Source: Oceanipulchritudo coccoides (lineage in GTDB: Bacteria > Verrucomicrobiota > Verrucomicrobiia > Opitutales > Oceanipulchritudinaceae). From it: a stretch of DNA of 64,000 nt. Location of the stretch: positions 124,001 through 188,000 of the forward strand of contig NZ_JAAGNX010000001.1 of assembly GCF_010500615.1 (NCBI RefSeq), read 5' to 3'. The notes under the pieces were generated by a model, which saw only the letters and a list, made by a program, of their open reading frames with translations, had not been told where the DNA came from and did no database searches. Positions 25,318-34,843 of the stretch are shown here, piece by piece. The first letter of the stretch is position 1. Each line of letters begins with the position of its first letter. The position numbers were made by a program, and so were the translations under genes.

Positions 25318-25482
25318 TCAAGAGTTTCCGCGGTCCGCCTTTTCATCCGGGGTCTCTATTTCAAACCCGTGAATGTGTTCGGTCTCGCCGGGCGTGGTCA
25401 GGACTTTCCAGATGCACCAGCAAAAGAGGGTTGAAACGGTTCCTACGGAAAGGGCCATTATAATCCATCCACCTGTATTCAT
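25318..25482 (-). CDS. Small one-helix subunit of the NSS transporter (MetS-like)
   Basis: A 54-residue protein with one membrane helix: NTGGWIIMALSVGTVSTLF then CWCIWKVL, followed by a charged tail. Its ATG overlaps the TGA of the NSS transporter gene (ATGA), a sign of translational coupling. Corynebacterium glutamicum MetP needs a comparable 60-residue partner, MetS; that comparison is by size, topology and position. The clean overlap and membrane profile support a real gene. Confidence 0.8.
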   Translation of the reverse strand: MNTGGWIIMALSVGTVSTLFCWCIWKVLTTPGETEHIHGFEIETPDEKADRGNS

Positions 25483-27242
25483 GCTTCTTCCTCCTGTTTA
25501 GTGGTTGTTTTGATCGCATGGGAAATCTTCTGGAAATAGGCGCTTGAGTTGACGATCAGGAAAACAAAGCCGAAGAGCATCAGGATAACTGCGACGGAGA
25601 GCCATGCGACCTGGTTGGGGATTTCCCCGAACAGGTCAGTCACATAGGCCGACGGTCGGGCTTCACCGGTGATCAGGTTGTAGCCGAAGAGATTCTCAGA
25701 GACCCAGAAAAAGAAAATAGTCAGGAGAAAGACCGGAGTCACATATTTCATGATCGGGCCAAATATGCGGGGGATCATGATGCTGGCGCCCTTTGAGGCC
25801 TCATTGAATCCCTTGGGAATGCCGAAGACCCAGGCGAAGACGATGATTTGCAGAGTTGCCAGAATGAAGATCAGGAAGGTGCCGATCCAGAAGTCCATCG
25901 TATCAAGGGCCTTCAGGTCGCCTGAGAAATAGACCACGAAGAGGGTGCCGAGGCCCGTGATGAAGCCGAGGATTGCAACCGATTGGCGCCGGTTGATATC
26001 CAGCGCATTTTCCAGGAAGGCAATGCCCGGCTGAAGCATGGACAGGGAGCTGGTCACTGCGGCAAGGAAAAGCAGGAAGAAAAACAGGAATCCGAAAAAG
26101 CTCCCCGCCGGCATAACACTGAAAACATTCGGCAGGACATTGAATCCCAAGGCAAAGGTGCTGCCGACTGCTCCGGCCGCCCCAAGAAAGGCCACCGATG
26201 CCGGGATGGTGATTAATCCCCCAAGGGCAACTTCACAGAATTCGTTGGCGCTGGTTGCCGCCAGCCCGCTCAAGACGACATCGTCCTTTTCGCTTAGATA
26301 ACTGGCGTAGGTCATGATGATCCCGAAACCAACCGAGAGGGAAAAGAAAATCTGTCCGGCGGCAGCAAGCCAGATTTGTGGATTCTTCAGCTGTTCCAAA
26401 ATGCCGATGTGGCGAATTTCAACACCTGGTTCAATGGCTGCCCGTTCCTCCGCCTCAGCGATGAAGCGCTTTCCGAAAACGGGGGTCTCGGTACTCACCA
26501 GCTCTCCGGATTCACCGTCGACGCTTGTCTCGACGACCATCACCTTGGTCGGGTTCCACATGAAGCCGAGGCCCGCATTGATCGAATTCTGCGGGGTTGC
26601 TGGATCGGGAGTCCCGAGAGTCAGGACCCGCACGAGAATTATGACGGCGAGAACAATCAATGCCGGCATCGCGTATTTGCAGAAAAACTCGATCCCCTTG
26701 GAAAGGCCGCGATATATGAGGTAGAAATTCAGCGCAAAACAGAGGAGCAGGAAGATACCGACCTGCGAAATACCCTTGAACCCGAGCCCGCTGCCGTCCG
26801 CAGCGGCCCCCGTGAAGGCGACAAAGAAATCGCTGACCTGCGAGGCATCGCTGAAGTTCATCCGCCCGGCCATGAAGTTGACCGCATAACCAAGGCACCA
26901 TGCCTCGATCAAGACGTAGTACATGTAGATGATAATTGGGATGATGATCCCGATGATTCCGAGGTATTTGCCTGCCGGATGCTTGGTGACGGCGTTCAGG
27001 ATGCCCACGGTGGTATGGAATCCCCGCTGTCCACCGTAGCGCCCCATCGACCACTCAGCCCAGCAAATGGGAAGCCCGATGAGGAGAAAGGAGATAAAGT
27101 AGGCCACCATGAAGGCCCCTCCGCCGTATTGTGCCACTTGTCCCGGAAAGCGGAGAAAATTTCCCAGTCCAACCGCGCTACCCGACACCGCAAGGATGAC
27201 GCCCAGTCGCGAATTCCATGATTCCTTAACTGCTGTACCCAT
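25479..27242 (-). CDS. Sodium-dependent amino-acid symporter, NSS family
   Basis: A 587-residue, ~12-helix inner-membrane transporter of the neurotransmitter:sodium symporter family. The first helix has the family signature WNSRLGVILAVSGSAVGLGN with FLRFPG, which forms the sodium and substrate site, and helix 6 region QIFFSLSVGFGIIMTYASYL is typical. NSS proteins import amino acids with Na+. It has a large extracellular-type loop around residues 215-280. It is coupled to a MetS-like small subunit and followed by a receptor channel. The substrate is unknown. Confidence 0.95.
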   Translation of the reverse strand: MGTAVKESWNSRLGVILAVSGSAVGLGNFLRFPGQVAQYGGGAFMVAYFISFLLIGLPICWAEWSMGRYGGQRGFHTTVGILNAVTKHPAGKYLGIIGIIIPIIIYMYYVLIEAWCLGYAVNFMAGRMNFSDASQVSDFFVAFTGAAADGSGLGFKGISQVGIFLLLCFALNFYLIYRGLSKGIEFFCKYAMPALIVLAVIILVRVLTLGTPDPATPQNSINAGLGFMWNPTKVMVVETSVDGESGELVSTETPVFGKRFIAEAEERAAIEPGVEIRHIGILEQLKNPQIWLAAAGQIFFSLSVGFGIIMTYASYLSEKDDVVLSGLAATSANEFCEVALGGLITIPASVAFLGAAGAVGSTFALGFNVLPNVFSVMPAGSFFGFLFFFLLFLAAVTSSLSMLQPGIAFLENALDINRRQSVAILGFITGLGTLFVVYFSGDLKALDTMDFWIGTFLIFILATLQIIVFAWVFGIPKGFNEASKGASIMIPRIFGPIMKYVTPVFLLTIFFFWVSENLFGYNLITGEARPSAYVTDLFGEIPNQVAWLSVAVILMLFGFVFLIVNSSAYFQKISHAIKTTTKQEEEA

Positions 27243-27299
27243 GTTGGGGCCAGAGATTGCAAAAGGTAAATCCCCATTGCGAGAAGAAATAATTCCCGC

Positions 27300-28133
27300 T
27301 CAAATCCCGACCGTCTGTCTTTGGCCGCCGCGGAAGTAATGGAGCTCTTTCAAGCCCAGTTCCCGGTATTCCTCGATAACTTCCTCAAAGTGCATGCCAA
27401 CGCGGGCTGGAGTGTGGGAGTCAGACCCGATGGTAAACGGGATTTTCCGATCGAGCGCCCATTGCATGATGAGCGGGTCCGGGTGCACGACAAAATCTCC
27501 CTTGATGAGACCGCTGGTGTTGATTTCCAGGCAGACATCGCTTTGCGCCACGACATCGAGAAAGGCTTGGATCTCAGGCTCATAAGCGACCGGATCGAAC
27601 TGCCCTTCCAGCGTTGAATATACACGGATCACGTCGGGGTGGGAGAGGCTGTGATAGCGCCCGCTGGCAGCGCCTTGGCCGAGGCATTTAAAGTATTCTC
27701 GAATCTTCTCCGCGTCGGATGTGCAGTTGTTGGCCGCCAGCCAATCGCGGAAGGCCGGGAGCATGTGATGAAGCGAGCCAAGGACAAAATCGAATGGTTC
27801 CGACTGGATGAGAGCCTCCATTTCCACCATGGCCTCTTCATCCGGGTGAATCTCGGCCTCAATTCCGTAAAGGACTTCAACCCCTTTCGATTCACCGTGC
27901 ACGCGCGCTTCTTCAACCATTTTCCTGTAGCGCGGCATGTCATTCAGGCGCATCCGGATACCCTCCTGGGCAAAGCGGTCCTCCCGCATCGGGATGTGAC
28001 AGGTAAATGTAATCAGGGAGATTCCGTTTTCGGAAGCGGCATCCACATATTCGATCGTATCGCCCTCTGCGTGTCCGCAGAGAGGCGTGTGCATGTGGCA
28101 ATCGAAGCGCTTGTGGTTTGGTAGGTCAGGCAT
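27300..28133 (-). CDS. PHP-family histidinol-phosphatase
   Basis: A 277-residue PHP-domain phosphoesterase with the metal-binding motif FDCHMHTPLCGHAEGD at the N-terminus, LGSLHHML in the middle and FTIGSDSHTPARVG near the C-terminus. This matches HisK/HisJ-type histidinol-phosphatases, the penultimate histidine step, although PHP enzymes also have other substrates. Start is set at the ATG at 28133; an extended frame upstream adds 43 residues without homology. No other his genes are near. Confidence 0.87.
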   Translation of the reverse strand: MPDLPNHKRFDCHMHTPLCGHAEGDTIEYVDAASENGISLITFTCHIPMREDRFAQEGIRMRLNDMPRYRKMVEEARVHGESKGVEVLYGIEAEIHPDEEAMVEMEALIQSEPFDFVLGSLHHMLPAFRDWLAANNCTSDAEKIREYFKCLGQGAASGRYHSLSHPDVIRVYSTLEGQFDPVAYEPEIQAFLDVVAQSDVCLEINTSGLIKGDFVVHPDPLIMQWALDRKIPFTIGSDSHTPARVGMHFEEVIEEYRELGLKELHYFRGGQRQTVGI

Positions 28134-28236
28134 TAAAATTCTTTCTTGGCGAGCTGGTTGATGGGGGCAATGTCGCGAGTCCCGTGAGAAACTCAATCGG
28201 ATTTGCAATTTCTTTGGAAATACTGACCTTGGGGCG

Positions 28237-29877
28237 ATGCAGTCATCCTTTGCTTTAATCATTAACCGGCTGGGTCAACTGGCCTGTATTGGTCTCGGAG
28301 GGGTTTTCCTTGCTGGATGCGGTGCGGGCATCCCGAATGCCGATGAGGGCGTCGAACAAGGCATTCTGCTCTTTGGGAATGGAGCGGAGCCCAAGACCCT
28401 CGATCCCCAGCGTGCCACCGGAGTGACCGAAAATAAGATAATCTCGGTCCTTCTGGAGGGCTTGATTGCCTACCATCCGACCGATGACAACCTGCCTGAG
28501 CCGGGTGTGGCGGAACGATGGGAAGCCAACGAGGACGCCAGCACGTGGACCTTTTTTCTCCGTGAAGACGCCTTGTGGAGCAACGGCGACCCTGTCACAG
28601 CCCAGGATTTTGTCTTTTCCTATGAGCGCATGCTCAATCCGGACTTTCCCGGGGAGTATTCCCAGATGCTCTATGTCCTGAAGAACGGGGAAGCCTACAA
28701 AAATGGCGAAGTGTCGGATTTCAACGAGGTGGGCGTTGTCGCCGTGGATGATAAAACCCTCCGGATCGAGCTGGTTGGTCCCACGCCTTATTTCCTCAGC
28801 ATGCTCAAGCACTACAGTTGGTTCCCTGTCCACCCGGCAACAATTGAGGCCCATGGCGGTCCCTTCGACATGAGCGGGACATGGACCCTTCCGGGCAACT
28901 ATGTCGGGAACGGGGCTTTTGTTCTGGATACCTGGTTGCCCAACCAATACCTCCGGGTCGTCAAGAGCCCGACTTACTGGGATCGCGAGCGCATGCAGCT
29001 GAACGAGGTCTATTTCTTCCCGGTCGAGGACGATAACACGGAAAAGCGTATGTTTGATTCCGGGTTGCTGCATGTCACCGGCACGGTCCCGACCAACGAC
29101 ATACCGATCCTACGCAAGACCAAGCCGGATCTGATCCACATTGACGATTACCTTGGGACATATTTTTACCGGCTCAATGTTGAGCGTGAGCCGCTGGATA
29201 ATCCGCTTGTGCGGAAGGCGCTGAACTACGCCATCGACCGGCAGGCCATTGTCGACAAGGTCTCACTTGGTGATCAAAAGCCTTCAAAAGCCTATGTGCC
29301 CGCTGGATTCAAGGGGTTCTCGGCACCGGATGTCCTTTCCTACGATCCCGAGCGTGCACGCGGCTACCTTGCCGAGGCGGGCTACCCGGGCGGGGAGGGC
29401 TTCCCGGATTTGTATTTACTTTTCAATACATCAGAGGGCCACCGCAAGATCGCCGAGGCGGTTGTTGCCATGTGGAACAAGAACCTCGGCATCAACATGC
29501 AACTGGAGAACAAGGAGTGGAAGGTCTACCTGGATGCGCAGAGTCATCTGGATTATGACATTTCCCGTTCCGGATGGATCGGGGATTACATGGATCCGAT
29601 CACTTTTCTGGAAATGTTCACCACAGGCAATGGCAACAACGATACAGGGTGGGGTAATGACCGCTATGACTCCTTGATCAATGCGGCCTTCCGTTCCAAG
29701 ACAGAGGAGGAGCACTTCACCAGCCTTATGGAAGCGGAAGCCATCCTGCTCGAGGAACTCCCGATTGTCCCCCTTTATTCCTACACCCGGATTTACCTGA
29801 TGGATCCGCGGCTCAAAGGCTGGTCCCCGAAACTACTGGACAACCGTCCCTTCAAATACCTTTATCTCAGCGAGTAG
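28237..29877 (+). CDS. oppA: OppA, oligopeptide-binding lipoprotein
   Basis: A 546-residue periplasmic peptide-binding lipoprotein: signal peptide ending in the lipobox FLAGC at about residue 29, then family-5 features (GAEPKTLDPQRATGVTE, VAERWEANEDASTWTFFLRE, LWSNGDPVTAQDFVFSYERM). It delivers oligopeptides to OppBCDF encoded directly downstream (6 bp to oppB). It is a close paralogue of the orphan lipoprotein at 13766. Confidence 0.95.
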   Translation: MQSSFALIINRLGQLACIGLGGVFLAGCGAGIPNADEGVEQGILLFGNGAEPKTLDPQRATGVTENKIISVLLEGLIAYHPTDDNLPEPGVAERWEANEDASTWTFFLREDALWSNGDPVTAQDFVFSYERMLNPDFPGEYSQMLYVLKNGEAYKNGEVSDFNEVGVVAVDDKTLRIELVGPTPYFLSMLKHYSWFPVHPATIEAHGGPFDMSGTWTLPGNYVGNGAFVLDTWLPNQYLRVVKSPTYWDRERMQLNEVYFFPVEDDNTEKRMFDSGLLHVTGTVPTNDIPILRKTKPDLIHIDDYLGTYFYRLNVEREPLDNPLVRKALNYAIDRQAIVDKVSLGDQKPSKAYVPAGFKGFSAPDVLSYDPERARGYLAEAGYPGGEGFPDLYLLFNTSEGHRKIAEAVVAMWNKNLGINMQLENKEWKVYLDAQSHLDYDISRSGWIGDYMDPITFLEMFTTGNGNNDTGWGNDRYDSLINAAFRSKTEEEHFTSLMEAEAILLEELPIVPLYSYTRIYLMDPRLKGWSPKLLDNRPFKYLYLSE

Positions 29878-29883
29878 GGATTC

Positions 29884-30804
29884 ATGTTCAAGTTCATCGC
29901 CAAACGCCTCGTACAAGCTGTCGTCGTCCTTTTTGTGATCATCACCGTCACCTTTTTCATGGTGCGGTTTGCTCCCGGCGATCCTTTCAGCGCGGAGCGG
30001 AAGATGCCTGAACATATCAAGCAGCGCCTGATGGCCCACTACGGACTTGATCAGCCTGTAATGGTGCAATACGCGAATTATCTTGGCCAGCTGGTCAAGG
30101 GCGACCTCGGTCCTTCCTTTACGGAAACCCGCTCAGTCAACCAGATCCTTGCCGCAAGTTTTCCTGTGAGTTTTGAACTGGGTGCATGGGCCTTGCTCAT
30201 TTCCCTGGGAATTGGTTTGCCGATTGGAATTGTCGCAGCCGTTTATCGAAACACCCTCGCTGATTATGTGCCGATGTCGCTCGCGATGATTGGTATATGT
30301 CTGCCCACCTTTGTCCTTGGACCGATTCTGGCCCTTGTCTTCGGGGTCTGGCTGGGCTGGTTCAACGTCTCGGGCTGGTTTGTCCCGGCAGACCGCGTGC
30401 TGCCGGCCCTGACAATCGGGTTGGTCTATGCGGCCGTCATCGCCCGTATCACCCGTGGCGGCATGCTTGAAGTGCTTTCCCAGGATTTCATCCGGACGGC
30501 GGTGGCCAAGGGCGTTCCCTTCTGGCGGGTAATTGTTTTTCACACGCTCAAAGGCGGGCTCTTGCCGGTTGTCACCTTTTTGGGGCCTGCACTTGCCGGA
30601 ATTATTTCGGGAAGCTTTGTCGTCGAGACCATCTTCCAAATCCCGGGTATGGGCCGCGAGTTTGTCAGCTCCGCTTTTGACCGCGACTACACGCTCGTGC
30701 TGGGAACTGTCATTCTTTACGCGGTTCTCATAACCGCTGCCAATCTCCTCGTGGATATTGTGCAAGTCATCCTTAATCCCCGTCTGCGGTTTGAAGATTC
30801 CTGA
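29884..30804 (+). CDS. oppB: OppB, oligopeptide permease
   Basis: A 306-residue inner-membrane permease of the binding-protein-dependent transport family, with six hydrophobic segments and the cytoplasmic EAA-like loop IRTAVAKGVPFWRVIVFHTL near residue 204. The first helix (LVQAVVVLFVIITVTFFMVR) and FAPGDPF are typical of OppB/DppB. Its stop overlaps the oppC start (ATGA). Confidence 0.96.
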   Translation: MFKFIAKRLVQAVVVLFVIITVTFFMVRFAPGDPFSAERKMPEHIKQRLMAHYGLDQPVMVQYANYLGQLVKGDLGPSFTETRSVNQILAASFPVSFELGAWALLISLGIGLPIGIVAAVYRNTLADYVPMSLAMIGICLPTFVLGPILALVFGVWLGWFNVSGWFVPADRVLPALTIGLVYAAVIARITRGGMLEVLSQDFIRTAVAKGVPFWRVIVFHTLKGGLLPVVTFLGPALAGIISGSFVVETIFQIPGMGREFVSSAFDRDYTLVLGTVILYAVLITAANLLVDIVQVILNPRLRFEDS

Positions 30805-31727
30805 TGTCGATGAATACAAATCTCAGTCCCTCGGAAAAACGCCTTCCGGAAGTCGCGGTCGATCTGGATGCCCTTGAGTCGGGAACGTCCCTCTGGCAGG
30901 ATGCCTGGCATCGCCTTCGCAAAAACCATCTCGCGCTCGCCTCTTTCTGGGTGCTCGTGTTCATGGTCGCCTTTTGTTTTATCGGGCCGTTCCTTTCGCC
31001 TCATGACTACCGGAGCAATGATCTCGACAAGACCTTGGTCGGACCGGGTCTGGCGCACCTTTTCGGGACGGACGATCTCGGGCGTGACCAACTGACGCGT
31101 GTCATGGTGGGCGGGCGTGTCTCGCTCGGGGTGGGAATCATCGCCACCACGGTCTCGCTTCTGATCGGGGTGACCTATGGCGCTACAGCCGCCTACATCG
31201 GTGGGAAAGTGGATGCCGGCATGATGCGGATTGTCGATGTCCTTTACGCACTTCCGTTCACGATTTTCGTCATTCTCCTGATGACCATTTTTGAGCGAAG
31301 TATTGTGCTTCTGTTTGTGGTCATTGGCGCGGTCGAATGGTTGACCATGGCGCGAATTGTGCGTGGACAAGTCCTCAGCCTGAAAAAGCAGGAGTTTGTC
31401 GAGGCGGCCGTTTCCCTTGGCTATTCGACGCGCAGGATCATTCTGCGGCACATCATTCCCAATGTTCTCGGGGTGGTTGTCGTGTATGCCACATTGACGG
31501 TCCCGGCAGTCATGCTGCTGGAGAGCTTCCTGAGCTTTCTTGGACTTGGTGTGCAACCGCCCATGCCTTCTTGGGGAAGCCTGATCAAGCTTGGGGCCGA
31601 CAACATCCAGTTGTATCCGTACCTGCTGATTATCCCCGCCTTCTTCTTCTCCCTGACTCTCTTTTCCCTGAATTTTCTTGGAGACGGGCTGCGTGACGCG
31701 CTCGATCCCAAATCAAGCAAAGACTGA
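30804..31727 (+). CDS. oppC: OppC, oligopeptide permease
   Basis: A 307-residue permease partner of OppB. It has an N-terminal cytosolic extension, six membrane segments, the OppC/DppC motif HLFGTDDLGRDQLTRVMVGG near residue 88 and the EAA-like loop EAAVSLGYSTRRIILRHIIP. A second ATG two codons in is equally possible. oppD follows after 8 bp. Confidence 0.96.
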   Translation: MSMNTNLSPSEKRLPEVAVDLDALESGTSLWQDAWHRLRKNHLALASFWVLVFMVAFCFIGPFLSPHDYRSNDLDKTLVGPGLAHLFGTDDLGRDQLTRVMVGGRVSLGVGIIATTVSLLIGVTYGATAAYIGGKVDAGMMRIVDVLYALPFTIFVILLMTIFERSIVLLFVVIGAVEWLTMARIVRGQVLSLKKQEFVEAAVSLGYSTRRIILRHIIPNVLGVVVVYATLTVPAVMLLESFLSFLGLGVQPPMPSWGSLIKLGADNIQLYPYLLIIPAFFFSLTLFSLNFLGDGLRDALDPKSSKD

Positions 31728-31735
31728 TTCCTGAA

Positions 31736-32737
31736 ATGCCGATACTCGACGTCAAGGACCTCAAGACTTACTTCCACACGCGCAACGGAACCGTGCGGGC
31801 CGTTGATGGTGTCTCCTTTTCCGTAAACCGTGGGGAGACTCTCGGGATTGTGGGTGAATCGGGTTCCGGTAAATCGGTCAGTTGTTATTCCTTGATGGGG
31901 CTGGTGCCTCAACCGCCCGGTCGTATTGAGGGTGGGCAGGCCATTTTCGACGGCAAGACCGATTTGCTCGCTTGCCGCAACAAGGATTTGCAGGCCATTC
32001 GCGGCAAGCGGGTCTCCATGATTTTTCAGGATCCGATGACTTCCCTCAATCCGTACCTGCGTGTCTCGACGCAGCTCATTGAGGCCCTTCGGCTCCACGA
32101 GGACATCAACAAGAAAGAGGCCCTGGCCCGGTCTATTCAGGCACTTGAAGAAGTCGGCATCACGGAGGCCTCAACCCGGATCCATTTCTATCCACACGAA
32201 TTTTCAGGAGGCATGCGTCAACGCGTGATGATTGCGATGGCGATGATCACACATCCCGACATTCTCATTGCTGACGAGCCAACAACCGCTCTGGACGTGA
32301 CTGTGCAAGCGCAGATTCTCGAGCTGATCCGTGAGCGGCAGAAGGCCAACAACAGTGCGGTCATCTTGATCACGCACGACCTCGGGGTTGTCGCGGGAAT
32401 GTGCGACCGCGTCAATGTCATGTACGCCGGAAAAATTGTCGAGTCGGGGACAGCGGATGATGTATTTCACAATGCCCAGCATCCCTACACGGTTGCTCTG
32501 CAACGGAGCATTCCCTCGCTTGGCAGCAAGGGGAAGCCGCTCTACACGATTCCGGGTCTGCCCCCGGACTTGTCGAGGCCGATTCCCGGTGATGCGTTTG
32601 CCCTGCGCGAGGGTATCAGCAGCGGGGGCAAGTGGGATAACACGCCACCGCCTTTGAGACAGGTTTCGGAAACCCATTGGGTGCGCGAGTCCGATGTCAT
32701 CCTTCCACCGCTTGAGGAGGTGCTCGATGGCCGCTGA
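31736..32737 (+). CDS. oppD: OppD, oligopeptide transporter ATPase
   Basis: A 333-residue ABC ATPase with Walker [10 protein letters not shown] near residue 40, signature FSGGMRQRV and Walker [13 protein letters not shown]. The C-terminal oligopeptide/dipeptide extension ([14 protein letters not shown], then a proline-rich tail) is present, although I do not see the cysteine cluster found in some OppD proteins. It overlaps oppF by 11 bp. Confidence 0.96.
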   Translation: MPILDVKDLKTYFHTRNGTVRAVDGVSFSVNRGETLGIVGESGSGKSVSCYSLMGLVPQPPGRIEGGQAIFDGKTDLLACRNKDLQAIRGKRVSMIFQDPMTSLNPYLRVSTQLIEALRLHEDINKKEALARSIQALEEVGITEASTRIHFYPHEFSGGMRQRVMIAMAMITHPDILIADEPTTALDVTVQAQILELIRERQKANNSAVILITHDLGVVAGMCDRVNVMYAGKIVESGTADDVFHNAQHPYTVALQRSIPSLGSKGKPLYTIPGLPPDLSRPIPGDAFALREGISSGGKWDNTPPPLRQVSETHWVRESDVILPPLEEVLDGR

Positions 32738-33698
32738 TTTCCTGACACTTGAGGGCGTCAAGACCTGGTTTCCCATTACCAAGGGCATGATCCGCAAAAG
32801 GACTATCGGTCATGTGCGGGCTGTTGATGGTATTAGTTTATCACTACAAAAAGGTGAGATTCTCGGCCTTGTCGGTGAATCCGGTTGCGGCAAGACAACC
32901 CTGTCGCGGACCATCATGCAGTTGCAGCAGGCGACCGGCGGTCGCATCACGCTTGAGGGGAAAGAGCTGACTAGTCTTTCCGCGGACGAAGTGCGCCAGG
33001 AACGTCTGAACTTCCAGATGATCTTCCAGGATCCCTATGCATCGCTCAATCCGCGGATGACGGTATACGACACACTTTCGGAAGCCATCCGCACGCGCCA
33101 TGACTACAAGGGCCGCGAGTTGGTCAATGCGGTTGGCTCGCTCATGAAGACCGTCGGCCTTAATCCGGCCCAGATGAAGAAATACCCGCACGAGTTTTCC
33201 GGTGGCCAGCGTCAGCGAATTGCCATCGCCCGTGCCCTTGCCCCGGAACCAAAACTCATCATCGCTGATGAGCCGGTGTCCGCGCTTGATGTGTCCATCC
33301 AGTCCCAGATTCTCAACCTGTTGAAGAACCTGACCGCCGAGATGGGACTCACGATGATCTTTATCTCACATGATCTCTCCGTGGTGAAATATATTTCCGA
33401 CCGGATTGCCGTCATGTATTTGGGTCGTCTGGTTGAGTTGGGTGAAGCGATGGAGATCATGGACAACGCTTATCATCCGTACACGAAGGCCTTGATCAGT
33501 GCCATTCCGGTTCCCGATCCCGAGGTGGAACGGTCCCGCAAACGAATTGTCCTTGAAGGTGATCCGCCGTCACCACTTTTCATGACAGGCGCCGGTGAAC
33601 GTGACCGCGCTGAGATGACGGAGGTCTCGCCCGGGCACTTTGCCTCGGATCCTGCACCGTTCCTTCAAGAACGGAAGATGGACGAAGCAATTGGCTGA
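32727..33698 (+). CDS. oppF: OppF, oligopeptide transporter ATPase
   Basis: The second ABC ATPase of the transporter, 323 residues from the ATG at 32727, which has GAGGAGG about 8 bp upstream inside oppD. Walker A GESGCGKTT, signature FSGGQRQRI, Walker B LIIADEPVSALDVS and the C-terminal HPYTKALISAIPVPDP are all present. The gene closes the oppABCDF operon. Confidence 0.96.
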   Translation: MAADFLTLEGVKTWFPITKGMIRKRTIGHVRAVDGISLSLQKGEILGLVGESGCGKTTLSRTIMQLQQATGGRITLEGKELTSLSADEVRQERLNFQMIFQDPYASLNPRMTVYDTLSEAIRTRHDYKGRELVNAVGSLMKTVGLNPAQMKKYPHEFSGGQRQRIAIARALAPEPKLIIADEPVSALDVSIQSQILNLLKNLTAEMGLTMIFISHDLSVVKYISDRIAVMYLGRLVELGEAMEIMDNAYHPYTKALISAIPVPDPEVERSRKRIVLEGDPPSPLFMTGAGERDRAEMTEVSPGHFASDPAPFLQERKMDEAIG

Positions 33699-33755
33699 AC
33701 CGTAGCGGGCGAATTTTTGCCGCGATACCACGAAGCCGCAGGATAAACCTGTCCC

Positions 33756-34067
33756 CTACATTTCCTTGCTGAGTTCCAGGAGATACTCGAAGGAAAAGAG
33801 CCCTGTCTGGTGGCCGTCGCTGAAGATGAAGCGGACGGCATAGCGCCCGACCAGTTCGAAGTCGGTCACCGTGACGCCAGGGAATTCCGTCCGGGGATCG
33901 GCCCCGTGAATATTGCCGAAGATATCCGGCTCGCCGATATTGTCGGCGCTGGGGGAGAGGGCGCGCAGGCGCTCCATGGGAAAGTAATCTTCCTGTCCGT
34001 CTGGCCACTTGATGGCAACGGTATCACCGATGAGTGAAATTGCTTCGGGTGGAGGGATGGCTGCCAT
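33756..34067 (-). CDS. DUF971 (gamma-butyrobetaine hydroxylase-like N-terminal) protein
   Basis: A 103-residue protein made of one DUF971 domain: IKWPDGQEDYFPMERLRAL at the start and GRYAVRFIFSDGHQTGLFSF near the C-terminus, where DGHxTG is the family signature. Such domains are fused to carnitine-synthesis hydroxylases in eukaryotes, and in bacteria are often near Fe-S or apbC genes; the biochemical role is not settled. The stop is 58 bp from the convergent oppF stop. Confidence 0.85.
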   Translation of the reverse strand: MAAIPPPEAISLIGDTVAIKWPDGQEDYFPMERLRALSPSADNIGEPDIFGNIHGADPRTEFPGVTVTDFELVGRYAVRFIFSDGHQTGLFSFEYLLELSKEM

Positions 34068-34102
34068 GTGGTCAAAGGACCTGCTGAAGGAAGATTTGTC
34101 AA

Positions 34103-34795
34103 TCAGCGCGTACGCAATGTCTGGTAAAGAATCTGTGCTGCCTCGAGATGATCCAGTTTTCCAGTGTTTAGAATGAGATGATAGGCCATCGGATCGTTGA
34201 CGGCCTCATCAAAGTGCGATTTCACAAAGGCCGCCCGCGCGGCATCGTCCAGCTTGATTGTTTTCAAGGCCTCCTCGTAGGAAATATCCATCCGCAAACT
34301 CGCCCGGCTGGCGCGTTTTTCGAGCGGACAGATAACCCGAACATGGACGACGTGCCTCAAGTGCCTCGTGATGATGTGGGCGCCTCTTCCGATAACGATG
34401 ACATTCCCGATATTGGCGAGTTTGAGGATGCTGTCACAGGTATGATGAAATAATTCCCACTGGGATGGATGCAGCCCAAGGATTTCATTGATCAGTCCGG
34501 TGAAGTTGTGGTCCCTGTCCTCCGGCATGTATTTGGCCATTGCCTTGGGAAGGTGGTGATCCTCGAGAACCTTGTGTACAAGATCACGGTCAAACAGGGC
34601 CCAGCTGTGCTCACCCAGGCGCTTGTCCTTTTGCAGGAGACGGATCAATTCCTCCGCAATCTCATGGCACCCGCTGTAAGCTTCACGGGATATCGTCAGG
34701 GCAAGCGGGGCGCGCGGACTCTCCGGTTGGGGTTGGACAAAGTTGCTGTCGATGAAGGCACGACAGCGCTCATAGGAATGGCTCTGTAGGCTCAT
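34103..34795 (-). CDS. Cytidylate kinase-like protein
   Basis: A 230-residue protein of the cytidylate-kinase-like group (Cytidylate_kin2): LALTISREAYSGCHEIAEEL takes the place of the P-loop, followed by WALFDRDLVHKVLEDH and VIVIGRGAHIITRHL. The classical GxxxxGKS P-loop is not intact, as is common in this group, so nucleotide kinase activity is uncertain. It overlaps no neighbour and lies 35 bp upstream of the DUF971 gene on the same strand. Confidence 0.82.
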   Translation of the reverse strand: MSLQSHSYERCRAFIDSNFVQPQPESPRAPLALTISREAYSGCHEIAEELIRLLQKDKRLGEHSWALFDRDLVHKVLEDHHLPKAMAKYMPEDRDHNFTGLINEILGLHPSQWELFHHTCDSILKLANIGNVIVIGRGAHIITRHLRHVVHVRVICPLEKRASRASLRMDISYEEALKTIKLDDAARAAFVKSHFDEAVNDPMAYHLILNTGKLDHLEAAQILYQTLRTR

Positions 34796-34843
34796 GTGTG
34801 GAGTTTAGCAGAATGGCGGCTAGCCTCAAGGAAAATGGGTGGC

